The notes under the pieces: generated by a model
Seen by the model: the letters and a program-made list of their open reading frames with translations, nothing else
Told to the model about the DNA's origin: nothing
Database searches by the model: none
Program-made: the position numbers and the translations under genes
Shown here: positions 13,560 to 21,782 of the stretch, one piece after another
How positions within the stretch are numbered: the stretch's first letter is position 1
Layout: each line of letters opens with the position of its first letter
From: a virus
DNA: 22,777 bases
Direction: 5' to 3' (one strand)
IMG/VR virus record: IMGVR_UViG_3300031801_001157
Location: 1 to 22,777 of that record

Positions 13560-14457
13560 TTGTTAATTCCTGTAAATATGTATTAAATTCTTCTTCAAAA
13601 TCTTTTGATGACATTTTATTTTCTGAAAAACCACCTTTGAGGTGAGTTAGAAATGGCTCATCCTTGTAGTAATATGTATGTAACGTATCTTCCGTTTCCC
13701 AATTTGGATTATCATAATAAGGACCTAAATGAAGATATTTTAAATTATTATAAAGACAATAGGCAGTTGCACCGTGATTGGTATCACCATAGTACCAGTC
13801 TACATTATAAGTATCAAAGAATTTTCTCTTACACAGGAAAAAATACGCATCTGCGAATCCAATCTTTTTCGTTTTTACATATCCACCGTGTTCAGGTCGT
13901 AATGTAACTGGTTGTTGTGAATATTCTTTAATATATCTATCTAAAAAATCTTTATTCAATAGATAAGTTGAAATCCATATCTTTTTATTATCAACTGAAA
14001 TATATTCTAAATCTTCTTCTTCCATTTGTTTAATCATTTCATCTATACAATCTTGATGATAAAAAGTATCGTTATGTTGTAACACAACATACTCACCTTT
14101 TGCTTCTTGTATTCCCAAATGAAATGCCATGGATGCCCACATAGTATCATTTCCAAAATTGTCTAAACTCAATTGTATATCTCTATGATTCATAAATTCA
14201 GGAATCTTTTCAAGTTCTTCAAGTGGTAATGCTTGCCATCCTTTAATTACCTTAACATTTGGTAAATCTACTTCTGGCCAAGTATGACTATTATCTACTA
14301 ATAAAATTTCTTTTTCACATTTAAGTGAATTAATATTTTTAATTGTTTTTGTTGTAGCATCTATCACATTTGACGTATCAGAATACTCAAATCCCTCATT
14401 TATATTTAAAAACTTATCTTTTTCTATTGTAGAAAAGGGTATAATAAAACTAATCAT
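13549..14457 (-). CDS. Glycosyltransferase, family 2-like
   Basis: A 302-residue protein with a GT-A-like fold. It starts with the strand MISFIIPFS, continues with KEILLVDNSHTW, where family 2 enzymes have the VDDGS-type nucleotide-binding turn, and has GIQEAKGEYVVLQHNDTFYHQDCID near residues 116-140, in which HND takes the place of the metal-binding DxD. The later part has FFLCKRKFFDTYNVDWYYGDTNHG, a typical acceptor-side segment. The enzyme probably transfers a sugar to a glycan or protein using a nucleotide sugar. The replacement of the first acidic residue in DxD by His is unusual and could change metal use. The gene overlaps gp44 by 11 bases and the SGNH gene by 8, so it is co-translated with replication functions. 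Confidence 0.78.
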   Translation of the reverse strand: MISFIIPFSTIEKDKFLNINEGFEYSDTSNVIDATTKTIKNINSLKCEKEILLVDNSHTWPEVDLPNVKVIKGWQALPLEELEKIPEFMNHRDIQLSLDNFGNDTMWASMAFHLGIQEAKGEYVVLQHNDTFYHQDCIDEMIKQMEEEDLEYISVDNKKIWISTYLLNKDFLDRYIKEYSQQPVTLRPEHGGYVKTKKIGFADAYFFLCKRKFFDTYNVDWYYGDTNHGATAYCLYNNLKYLHLGPYYDNPNWETEDTLHTYYYKDEPFLTHLKGGFSENKMSSKDFEEEFNTYLQELTNAK

Positions 14458-15169
14458 TTTTATCTCCTATCTTTATAATTTTTGTTGGTGGCGATTGTTC
14501 TATTTTTTTTATTATTGAATCACCTATTACCGAATGTCCGTAATCACTAAAATGTCTATCAGCACTTTCAGGATGTTGATGATTAATAGTCAATTCGTTT
14601 AAATCTTGAAATGAAACATACTCTTTATCCTTATAGATAATAGGAATAAAATTATCAGGATATTTTTCCTTTAAAATCTCCCCCATCTCATCATACCAAG
14701 AAAGTCCTAACCATTTAGAATCTGGACCATATACGTCTATCTCTTTTTTCATCCGTTCAATTTGGTGATAACATAAATCATATACACTTCTTTTCAGTGT
14801 GTCTAAGTCATTTGTATATTCATCATGATCTAAATCTCTAGCAGGGTTTGTAAATTGTATAATATGATAATCTGTATGTTCGTGACTGCAAAAGTTATCC
14901 ATTTTCATTAATTTACTCCACATTCCTTCATTGGCCCCACCATTATTTATTGCACTATTGAAATAATTAACCCCAAAATGTTTGGATACCAAATGTGGAT
15001 ATGAGTGTTGTATTCTATATTGTTCTGCACCAAATGGTAATAATTCTTGTTGTATTTCTGACGCTTCAAATTTATCCATATCTTTCCATTCATTATTAGT
15101 ATTCTCAACTAACCAATAATACTGAAGTCCTTGTCCGTAAGTAAAACTACATCCATAAAAAATAAACAT
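14450..15169 (-). CDS. SGNH/GDSL-like hydrolase
   Basis: A 239-residue protein with the blocks of SGNH hydrolases: block I FYGCSFTYGQG, with Ser8 as the likely nucleophile; NNGGANEGMW (about 75-84), which matches the Gly/Asn oxyanion blocks in part; the strand YHIIQFTNPAR; and block V, SDYGHSVIGD, with Asp209 and His212 as DxxH. This family removes or transfers acyl groups on sugars and lipids. Similar proteins are common next to phage and capsule glycosyltransferases, where they may act as O-acetyl esterases or transferases. The Shine-Dalgarno AGGAG overlaps the stop codon of the glycosyltransferase fusion gene (TAGGAG). The gene overlaps the GT2 gene by 8 bases. Confidence 0.75.
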   Translation of the reverse strand: MFIFYGCSFTYGQGLQYYWLVENTNNEWKDMDKFEASEIQQELLPFGAEQYRIQHSYPHLVSKHFGVNYFNSAINNGGANEGMWSKLMKMDNFCSHEHTDYHIIQFTNPARDLDHDEYTNDLDTLKRSVYDLCYHQIERMKKEIDVYGPDSKWLGLSWYDEMGEILKEKYPDNFIPIIYKDKEYVSFQDLNELTINHQHPESADRHFSDYGHSVIGDSIIKKIEQSPPTKIIKIGDKND

Positions 15170-15177
15170 TTTTTCTC

Positions 15178-17235
15178 CTAATATCCTGAATATTCTTGAA
15201 ACTCATTTAAAAAATCTTCTATATTTCTTTTATTGTTATTCTCATAATATTTTATAATTTTTCGTAAATCTACCCATCTTGCATACTCTGAATCTAAATC
15301 TATCCACCTCTCTACTAAACTCGATGGTTCTATACCACGTAAAGTAAAACTGCCTGTATATGCACAATTTAGTAATCCATATCTTCTATACTTACAAACT
15401 ATTCCTGTATCTTCATATTTTGTTGGCCAGTTAATATATAATTGTTTTTTTTCTACTGACTTTAAAATTTCTCTGTTTCTCGGATAATCTGCTATCCATT
15501 GTGGAGTTCTCATATATAAAGTATCAAGATAAAATTTGTGAGTATCATATGCTAAATCAAACATATCTACCATCAGCTGTTCAAGTTCTTTTAATGTAGT
15601 CTGTTGTCCATCTCGTTTTGTAATAATAATATCAATATCCTTTGTTTTCTCTGGCCAGGATATGAAACCACCAGTTAAATAATAATTAAATTTATCAAAA
15701 TATTTATGATGTTGTATATCCATTAACCAATTAACAAATACATCAATATTAGGAACAATCGGATAAACATCTTCATTTCGTAACCAACTCTTTTTTATTA
15801 CTCTCTGTTGAAACTTATCAATTACTATCGGTCTTTTTTTGGTTTCATCTACCAATTCACCATCAACTGTAAATCCCATTACTTTAAATTTATTAATTCT
15901 CTTGAGAAGATTTGCAGGAAATTGATTGTTTAAATCACTATTAGGAATCAATCTTTTATTTTCTATGTCCTCAAAATATGTTTCTGGATATTTAAAAGTT
16001 TCTGTTCCAAAATCAAAACATCCAGCGGATATTGTAAAATCAGAATAACTCTTATTTAAATTTTCATAAGTACCTAACAATTTTTTATCATAAACAAGTG
16101 ATACAGTTAAATTATTAACCTCATAGTTTATAAATAATGGTGTTTTGTGTAAAAATTTAAAATTCTTTCTAAAATAATCATCTACATTTTTAAAACTTTT
16201 ATCGTCCACAAAATAAAAATCCAAATCAGTATTTAATGGTAAATTCATAAATAATCTTAAAATGGATCCTCCCATTAAATAAACATTATTCTTTTTCAAT
16301 ACTTCTATATCGATATTATTTGATTTCAGTATTTTCAATAATTTATTTCTCAAATACTTATTTTCAAACTTAACTCGATTATTTAAATAAAGTGGATAAA
16401 ATCTTAAATTATTTGGTGAGTATTGTGGAAAATATTGAGAAAAATGCTGAGCTATAACTCCATCATTTTTATAATCAATATTATCTTTTATAGTATCACC
16501 TATTCTATTATATTCTTCTCCCGTTTTATTATAACCTATTTCATAAATTGTTTTAAATTTATCACCGAGTATTTCCCATTTGCCATAAAATAATAAACTC
16601 CAAAATCCCTGACTCCAAACCGCTAACTTATAGTATTTATCATGAACTTCTTTATATTTTTTAAATATATCGTTTCTTATAAATTGTTTATTTAATAATA
16701 AAAAACAACCCTGTATGGCTGGTTCATTCCATCCAAGATAATCTTTTAATTCTTCCAATTTCTTTTTATCTGATACATTTAATTGTTCTATCATTTCTTC
16801 TCGCCATACAAATTGGTATTGAAGTGATATATCATTACAAGTATTTGCGTATAAAATATCTTTTCGTTTATTATCTAAATCAAAATCTATTTTATTGAAA
16901 TACCACACATCAAGATCAGTATAGAAAATCCAATCCCATTGTTTAAAATAATCATTACCAAATAGATGAATTTTATAACAATTTATTGGATGAAATTTTA
17001 CATCTAAAGTAGTGTTTAAATCTAATGGATATTTTCCTTTTTCGAGATTAGGTAAAAAAAGTATTTGAACATCATTATAATTGAATAAATCAACATCCAC
17101 AAATTCTTTATCTTCCTCGGGCACCATCAATACTAAATCACCATCCCATTCTCCTTCTTCTCGTACATTCGTGAATAGGCTTTTTGCATGATTTATATAA
17201 TCTTTATTTGCTAACGTAACTAAAACTTTTTTCAT
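15178..17235 (-). CDS. Glycosyltransferase fused to two nucleotidyltransferase-like domains
   Basis: A 685-residue protein with three apparent modules. Residues 1-285 look like a GT-A glycosyltransferase: KVLVTLANKDYINHAKSL at the start, and the metal-binding DxD in FYTDLDVWYF (Asp107, Asp109). Residues 310-460 resemble a polymerase-beta-type nucleotidyltransferase: LMGGSILRL (320-328) and TDLDFYF with Asp337 and Asp339, then ANLLKRINKFKVMGF, which recalls the segment after the active site of CCA-adding enzymes. Residues 515-600 repeat this pattern: LTGGFISW (520-527) and KDIDIIIT with Asp533 and Asp535. The start overlaps the previous gene by 32 bases and has no good Shine-Dalgarno, so coupling is likely. 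A possible role is making a nucleotidylated glycan, which is inference. I do not know a described family with this architecture. Confidence 0.7.
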   Translation of the reverse strand: MKKVLVTLANKDYINHAKSLFTNVREEGEWDGDLVLMVPEEDKEFVDVDLFNYNDVQILFLPNLEKGKYPLDLNTTLDVKFHPINCYKIHLFGNDYFKQWDWIFYTDLDVWYFNKIDFDLDNKRKDILYANTCNDISLQYQFVWREEMIEQLNVSDKKKLEELKDYLGWNEPAIQGCFLLLNKQFIRNDIFKKYKEVHDKYYKLAVWSQGFWSLLFYGKWEILGDKFKTIYEIGYNKTGEEYNRIGDTIKDNIDYKNDGVIAQHFSQYFPQYSPNNLRFYPLYLNNRVKFENKYLRNKLLKILKSNNIDIEVLKKNNVYLMGGSILRLFMNLPLNTDLDFYFVDDKSFKNVDDYFRKNFKFLHKTPLFINYEVNNLTVSLVYDKKLLGTYENLNKSYSDFTISAGCFDFGTETFKYPETYFEDIENKRLIPNSDLNNQFPANLLKRINKFKVMGFTVDGELVDETKKRPIVIDKFQQRVIKKSWLRNEDVYPIVPNIDVFVNWLMDIQHHKYFDKFNYYLTGGFISWPEKTKDIDIIITKRDGQQTTLKELEQLMVDMFDLAYDTHKFYLDTLYMRTPQWIADYPRNREILKSVEKKQLYINWPTKYEDTGIVCKYRRYGLLNCAYTGSFTLRGIEPSSLVERWIDLDSEYARWVDLRKIIKYYENNNKRNIEDFLNEFQEYSGY

Positions 17236-17785
17236 ATCTATATCTTTGATCTATATCTACTAAATAAATTTTACCATCATCTGTTTTTATACAATTTTTA
17301 GGAACACATTCTTCTTCAATAGTTGCTCTCCATCCTCGTTTTTTTGCAATAGCTGATTTATGTCTATAAATTTTATTTTCATTACAAAAATCCACCAAAC
17401 TATTTATCCATTTTTTATCTGGTTGAACATGAATTCCTCTAATATTATCCATTTTTATTGCAAAATATTCTTGGGGATCATCACAACACTTCATAATTTC
17501 ATATGGATGTGGAGCAAATCCACCATTAGACAATATATTCTGTATATCAAACAAAAGCTTTATATCTAATTCACTTGTAAAAATTTTATACCCATAATCC
17601 TTATCTTTACTTCCCAAAAACCTACAAAATTTTCCTGTAAAATAATATCTATCTTTTGTAGAAATATCAACTTCCCCTTCTGCTCCTTCACTATATGTAT
17701 CCCATTTCCCTACTGATTGATATCTATCTCCGTTAAAATCTATAATATCATTTTTCAACCATAACTTTATTGGAATCATTTTCAA
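17204..17785 (-). CDS. Small protein with kinase-fold-like C-terminal motif
   Basis: A 193-residue protein not recognised as a whole. Residues 157-179 contain EEECVPKNCIKT then DGKIYLVDID, which resembles the catalytic-loop and DFG-like pair of aminoglycoside-phosphotransferase/RIO-type kinases: Asn164 and Asp177 are in place, but the usual HxD is replaced by glutamates. GYKIF (Lys67) could be the ATP-binding lysine, and FAIKMDNIRGI (108-118) looks like a hinge strand. No glycine-rich loop is evident and the domain is small, so it may be a pseudokinase or a sugar kinase reduced in size, as seen in some capsule and LPS clusters. It overlaps the glycosyltransferase fusion by 32 bases and the MORN gene upstream by 4. 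Moderate to low confidence for the fold; good confidence that the gene is real. Confidence 0.5.
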   Translation of the reverse strand: MKMIPIKLWLKNDIIDFNGDRYQSVGKWDTYSEGAEGEVDISTKDRYYFTGKFCRFLGSKDKDYGYKIFTSELDIKLLFDIQNILSNGGFAPHPYEIMKCCDDPQEYFAIKMDNIRGIHVQPDKKWINSLVDFCNENKIYRHKSAIAKKRGWRATIEEECVPKNCIKTDDGKIYLVDIDQRYRYEKSFSYVSK

Positions 17786-18411
17786 AAACTTACTTCTTTT
17801 TTTAACACACCATTATCATGATATATTTTTGCACTACCAACTGGATTTCCAAAGTCAAACTCACATTCTAATTCTTTTTTTCCATTGTGATACCAAAATG
17901 TCCAGTTACCTTCCATCATACCATATAACATATTACCTCTTGCTCTTTCGTTATTATTTAAATGATAATCAATATATTCTCCATGAAGTTTACCATCTTT
18001 CCAAGTTTGAACTTTATTCTTCTTAACGAACAAACCTTTGTATTGATGATAAAATTTCAATTTTCCATGTTTTTTACCATTTTTATAATGAACAACAGAC
18101 CTCAATTCTCCAGTATCATAAAATCCCCTTTCTACACCATCTTTTTTATTATTCTTCATTTCACAAATCAAATTTAATTGTCCATTCTTATGATACCATT
18201 CCCGAATATCACCGTTTTCGTGTGGTGCACCAAGATTATATAACTTTCTATTTTCTATTTCAAGTTCCAACTCGTTTATCAATTTCAACTCTAAGTCTGG
18301 ATTTTCATCTCTCCATTTCAGATATTCTTTATACCTTGGATCGAATGACAGCACTACCTTTCCACCAATCTCTATTACATTTTCATTGTTTGAAACTTTT
18401 TTATATTTCAT
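17782..18411 (-). CDS. MORN-type (YwqK-like) repeat protein, short
   Basis: A 209-residue protein. The first 60 residues (charged, SFDPRYKEYLKWRDENPDL) are unique and predicted partly helical. From about residue 65 it consists of repeats of roughly 23 residues with the pattern NG-x(4)-WYHKNGQL and YKNGKKHGKLKFYH, the MORN_2 repeat found in YwqK-family proteins. Its last 38 residues are almost identical to the end of the larger MORN protein just upstream, and the DNA of that tail is about 91% identical. MORN repeats form beta-hairpin arrays that bind proteins or membranes. The YwqK family is sometimes named as an antitoxin, but no toxin is evident here. The gene begins two bases after the stop of the long paralogue. 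Confidence 0.72.
   Translation of the reverse strand: MKYKKVSNNENVIEIGGKVVLSFDPRYKEYLKWRDENPDLELKLINELELEIENRKLYNLGAPHENGDIREWYHKNGQLNLICEMKNNKKDGVERGFYDTGELRSVVHYKNGKKHGKLKFYHQYKGLFVKKNKVQTWKDGKLHGEYIDYHLNNNERARGNMLYGMMEGNWTFWYHNGKKELECEFDFGNPVGSAKIYHDNGVLKKEVSF
17801..17916 (-). repeat. Direct repeat, copy 2: C-terminal coding tail of short MORN gene
   Basis: About 116 bases match 18433-18548 with roughly 10 mismatches by eye, and the first 43 bases read on the plus strand are identical. The repeat encodes the shared C-terminal segment WTFWYHNGKKELE to IYHDNGVLK. The similarity is much higher than that of other MORN units within the region, which points to recent duplication or gene conversion. 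Confidence 0.85.
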
Positions 18412-18413
18412 CT

Positions 18414-20534
18414 TTAAAAACGTATCTTTTCCTTTAACACACCATTATCATGATATATTTTTGCACTACCAACTGGGTTTCCTAAGTCTAAATTAAATTC
18501 TAATTCTTTTTTTCCATTGTGATACCAGAATGTCCACTTACCATTCATAGCAGATAAAAACATCATTCCTTCTGATTTTTTTTGTCCATTAAGATGGTAC
18601 TCTATATAGTTTCCATTCATTTTTCCATTTTTATATAACACTTTAGATTTTATTTTTTTATCCGGATAACTAGGATTATATTCAGAAGGATAAAATGATG
18701 TCCATTCTTTATCCTTTTTATTTTCATTATAAAATCCGGTTGATTTTAGAGAACCTTGAGAATAATACTGAGTCCATTTCCCAATCTTCTGGCCTTTTTC
18801 CAATTTCCCCGTTTCAAATATTGCACCATCTCCATGATAAATACTTGACTTATCTGACTGCAAACCATCTTTATAATATAAAGACTTCCAAAGAATACCA
18901 TCTGAATGCCAAAATTTTACTTTACCATCTAACTTGCCATTTTTATAATTTTCTTCCTTTCCTACTATTTCATCATCATGCCAAGATTTCCAAGTTCCTA
19001 CTTTTTTATCATTTTTATATTGACCTTTAAGAATAATTATACCATCATTATCTAACCCAAAATATTCACCATCTAACTTACCATCTACATAATTTAATTC
19101 ACCAGATTTTTTTCCAGTATCTTCATCAAATTTAAACCACTTCCCAACTCTTTTACCATTTTTATAATTACCTTGATATTCTTTTTGTCCATTATCATAA
19201 CAATATATCCACTTACCAACTTTATTATTATCTTGATATTGTCCTATATATTCTGGTACTTCATCATATCTCCACCTCTTAAAAACACCATGTTTTTTTC
19301 CATTTACATAATTTTCTTCTGACCAATGTTTACCATTTTTATGCCAAGATATCCAATGTCCTATTTTTTTTCCATTGTCATATTCTTCATGTGCAAGAAC
19401 TTCTCCGCTTGGATGATAATAAATCCATTTATCATGTCGTTTTCCATTAACATATACTAAATTACCCCTTTTAGGACCTTCTTTATAAAAAATAATCCAT
19501 TTACCTTCCTTCTTATCATCTACCATTACGCCTTGTGTTCGTGTTTTACCTTGTATATAATATTCTACATATTCTCCATTCAATTTATTATTCTTATAAA
19601 ATTTATCTTCAAAAACCTTACCATTTGGATGAAATTTCATTGACTTTCCATTCAAGATCCCCATCTTATATATGACAGTTTCTTTAGTTGATCCGTTTGG
19701 ATAATAATCCCACCATTTTTTATTTTTAGTTCCTAATAACCAATGTTTAACACTCGATAAATTTCCTAACGAATTATATTCTGTACACTCACCGTGTAAT
19801 TTTCCATCTTTATATCTATAATTTTTCCACATCTTACCATCTGGGTGCCATTCCTTCACTTTACCATTTAATTCATCATTTTTGTAATTTTCTTCTTTAC
19901 CCACACTTCCATTATCGTTAGTATAAACCCATTTACCTATTTTTTTATTATTTTTATATTGTCCATCAAGAATAATTAAACCATTGTCATTTAACTCAAT
20001 ATATTTACCATTTACATAATTTAATTCACCAGATTTTTTTTCAGTATCCTCATTAAACTTAAACCACTTCCCAACTTTTTTATCATTTTCATAATTACCT
20101 TGATATTCTTTTTTACCATTATCATAATAATAAACCCATTCACCGACCTTTTCATTGTTTTTATAGTTACCTTCACTCTCTACAATTCCACCAATTCTTA
20201 CCTTTTTATGGTATCCCTCTTTTTTATTATTTTTATATTTTTCGGTATTCCACATTTCACCATTATCATGAAACATTTTCCATTCACCAACTCTCTTACC
20301 GTTGTTAAATTTTCGATAAATATTCAACTCACCATTTGAATGATATATTTTCCACTCACCATGTGGTTCTCCATTTATCAAAGTATATTTTTGCCAAAGT
20401 TGTCCATCACCATGATTATAAGAATGTTCTCCATCTATTACACCCAAACTACAATCATGCTTTCCATCTGTATACCAGTCAATAGATTTTATTTTTAAGT
20501 CATCAAAAACTAAATATTCGCCGTTTTTTTCCAT
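18414..20534 (-). CDS. Large MORN-type repeat protein
   Basis: A protein of 706 residues made almost entirely of MORN_2-type repeats of about 23 residues, roughly two dozen in total, with the core GKWxxYYDNGKKExxGxYKNxKKV. ATG at 20534 is chosen; an in-frame TTG two codons upstream (20540) is the alternative, and neither has a strong Shine-Dalgarno. A block of about 125 residues is present twice inside the gene (coding about 19790-20160 and 18850-19235), so it grew by segmental duplication of five or so units. The composition is rich in Lys, Asn, Tyr and Trp. No signal peptide or transmembrane segment is visible. In this position it may be a scaffold or an adhesion-type protein, but no function can be assigned. 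The tail is shared with the short MORN gene downstream. Confidence 0.8.
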   Translation of the reverse strand: MEKNGEYLVFDDLKIKSIDWYTDGKHDCSLGVIDGEHSYNHGDGQLWQKYTLINGEPHGEWKIYHSNGELNIYRKFNNGKRVGEWKMFHDNGEMWNTEKYKNNKKEGYHKKVRIGGIVESEGNYKNNEKVGEWVYYYDNGKKEYQGNYENDKKVGKWFKFNEDTEKKSGELNYVNGKYIELNDNGLIILDGQYKNNKKIGKWVYTNDNGSVGKEENYKNDELNGKVKEWHPDGKMWKNYRYKDGKLHGECTEYNSLGNLSSVKHWLLGTKNKKWWDYYPNGSTKETVIYKMGILNGKSMKFHPNGKVFEDKFYKNNKLNGEYVEYYIQGKTRTQGVMVDDKKEGKWIIFYKEGPKRGNLVYVNGKRHDKWIYYHPSGEVLAHEEYDNGKKIGHWISWHKNGKHWSEENYVNGKKHGVFKRWRYDEVPEYIGQYQDNNKVGKWIYCYDNGQKEYQGNYKNGKRVGKWFKFDEDTGKKSGELNYVDGKLDGEYFGLDNDGIIILKGQYKNDKKVGTWKSWHDDEIVGKEENYKNGKLDGKVKFWHSDGILWKSLYYKDGLQSDKSSIYHGDGAIFETGKLEKGQKIGKWTQYYSQGSLKSTGFYNENKKDKEWTSFYPSEYNPSYPDKKIKSKVLYKNGKMNGNYIEYHLNGQKKSEGMMFLSAMNGKWTFWYHNGKKELEFNLDLGNPVGSAKIYHDNGVLKEKIRF
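18433..18548 (-). repeat. Direct repeat, copy 1: C-terminal coding tail of long MORN gene
   Basis: Counterpart of the repeat at 17801-17916, offset by 632 bases. It ends the 706-residue protein. Confidence 0.85.
18850..19235 (-). repeat. Internal segmental repeat in MORN gene, copy 2
   Basis: Encodes the block that begins NKVGKWIYCYDNGQKEYQG and continues through KKSGELNYVDGK and KGQYKNDKKVG to KFWHSDG. It is the second copy of 19790-20160 and is about 12 bases longer, because it has four extra codons after the KKSGELNY segment. Boundaries are approximate. Confidence 0.7.
19790..20160 (-). repeat. Internal segmental repeat in MORN gene, copy 1
   Basis: Encodes EKVGEWVYYYDNGKKEYQG through KKSGELNYVNGK and DGQYKNNKKIG to KEWHPDG. 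The non-canonical spacer KFNEDTEKKSGELNY recurs as KFDEDTGKKSGELNY in copy 2, which shows this is a duplicated block and not just the short MORN periodicity. Boundaries are approximate. Confidence 0.7.
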
Positions 20535-20549
20535 ACCCAACCAGATTCT

Positions 20550-21773
20550 CTACTTTTTTTCCCATATCCAAACAGGTTCACAAAATTTACCATCGAACCT
20601 TTTTATCATTTCAGGCTCTCTATTACTCTCACCTGACTCGACACCTGTGCCGGCACCTAATGAGTTAGGTCTAGCTGCCATCTCCATACCTATACACCCA
20701 AGATAATCAGAATCTTTAAATGTATCTATAAATTCATTCATTGGATCACATATTGACAACCACCCTTTCTTCTTCTTACCTTGACTACTGGCATTCACAT
20801 CAGAAATATTCACACATAACTTTCCACCACTACGTAAAGATATCCACATATTTTCTATTGAACTCTGTAGGAAGTTCACGTTCCACTGGTCTATGTCTTT
20901 ATACCTTACCCAACTTTGTGTATCATCATAACTATATCTCTCTACATTAAAATAAGGTGGTGATGTAAAGATAATATCAAACGTATCTTCATATTGGTCA
21001 AAATCAAAGTCCTCGGCGGCATCACAATGAAATACAGTTTTCTTTGGTGTTTCGAAGAAAGTCAAATGTTTATCATAATATCGGGCTTGTTCTTCATAGA
21101 TGGGATGATTCTCCTTACGAGGATCAATACCAACATATAGTTCGGTATTCATACTGGCATAAAACCCAGCCAACCTATCACCCCAACCTGCAGAGAAATC
21201 CAATACATTCTTTACATCGAAATAATCATACAGAGCCTTAGCCGCGTTTGGTTTGAACTGACTACAAATGTATTTTCTCAACCCTAACATAGTTCTCAAT
21301 ACCGACTTATCAATCTTCTCCATCTTCAATGTATAGGCTGCACCCATTAGTGAAGTCATAAACTTCAACTCACTCCAAGTCCGTAAAGGACCTGGTGAAA
21401 TAGTTCCATCTACTGACCATCTGTTTTCTTGTTGAAAGAAATTAGATGATTTATTACCTGTATTGTTTCTCTTGATATATCGCTGTGAGCCTTTGTAAGT
21501 TAAAGGCCACTCATATCCGTTCTCAGCTCTAGCAAACCATTCACCTTCTTGTAGTAAATCATGAACCCAAGTGCCCTTCAGTTTACCAAAGTCCTTTCTA
21601 CATTCATTTTGACTTATCTCTTGATATGGTGGTGGATAAGTCATGGCGACTTTTGCCAGACTTTCCTTTACATCATCCTTCTCGAATGTATCTTTAATGA
21701 AAGTCCATTCTTTCTCGTCAATATAAAGATAAGGAACCTGATAAAGGAACTTATTAAAGTAAGGTAAGTACAC
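20550..21773 (-). CDS. TSPPY-type DNA methyltransferase (copy 1)
   Basis: A 407-residue SAM-dependent methyltransferase. Motif I is LDFSAGWGDRLAGF (about 191-204), and motif IV is TSPPYF (270-275) in IIFTSPPYFNVERYS. A C-terminal strand, GGKLCVNISDV, completes the Rossmann-like sheet. The extended match to the enzyme at 751-1836 (GWGxRLxGFxAS and TSPPYFxxExYSxxxTQS) shows common ancestry, but the N-terminal 180 residues differ. The family modifies bases in DNA (N4-C or N6-A); target sequence is unknown. The start at 21773 is GTG; the next in-frame ATG (residue 44) would cut off conserved-looking sequence. It follows gp45 after 9 bases and precedes the MORN gene, so it is probably expressed with the replisome. 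Confidence 0.8.
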   Translation of the reverse strand: MYLPYFNKFLYQVPYLYIDEKEWTFIKDTFEKDDVKESLAKVAMTYPPPYQEISQNECRKDFGKLKGTWVHDLLQEGEWFARAENGYEWPLTYKGSQRYIKRNNTGNKSSNFFQQENRWSVDGTISPGPLRTWSELKFMTSLMGAAYTLKMEKIDKSVLRTMLGLRKYICSQFKPNAAKALYDYFDVKNVLDFSAGWGDRLAGFYASMNTELYVGIDPRKENHPIYEEQARYYDKHLTFFETPKKTVFHCDAAEDFDFDQYEDTFDIIFTSPPYFNVERYSYDDTQSWVRYKDIDQWNVNFLQSSIENMWISLRSGGKLCVNISDVNASSQGKKKKGWLSICDPMNEFIDTFKDSDYLGCIGMEMAARPNSLGAGTGVESGESNREPEMIKRFDGKFCEPVWIWEKK

Positions 21774-21782
21774 TACTCTGAT

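Noticed and set aside
17801-18548. Possible CRISPR array or insertion sequence ends from the direct repeats
   Set aside because: The repeats are coding tails of two genes, with no regular spacers, terminal inverted repeats or transposase.
18695-19030. 111-codon open frame on the plus strand
   Set aside because: It lies wholly antisense to the MORN repeat gene, is made of periodic hydrophobic antisense codons, and has no ribosome binding site. It is a by-product of the repeats.
20100-20339. 79-codon plus-strand frame that looks like transmembrane protein
   Set aside because: The apparent hydrophobicity comes from reading Lys/Asn-rich repeat codons in reverse. It is antisense to the MORN gene.
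17782-20534. YwqK-type MORN proteins as antitoxins of a toxin-antitoxin pair
   Set aside because: The family name suggests an antitoxin, but no small toxin-like gene is adjacent and the large protein is far longer than known YwqK proteins.
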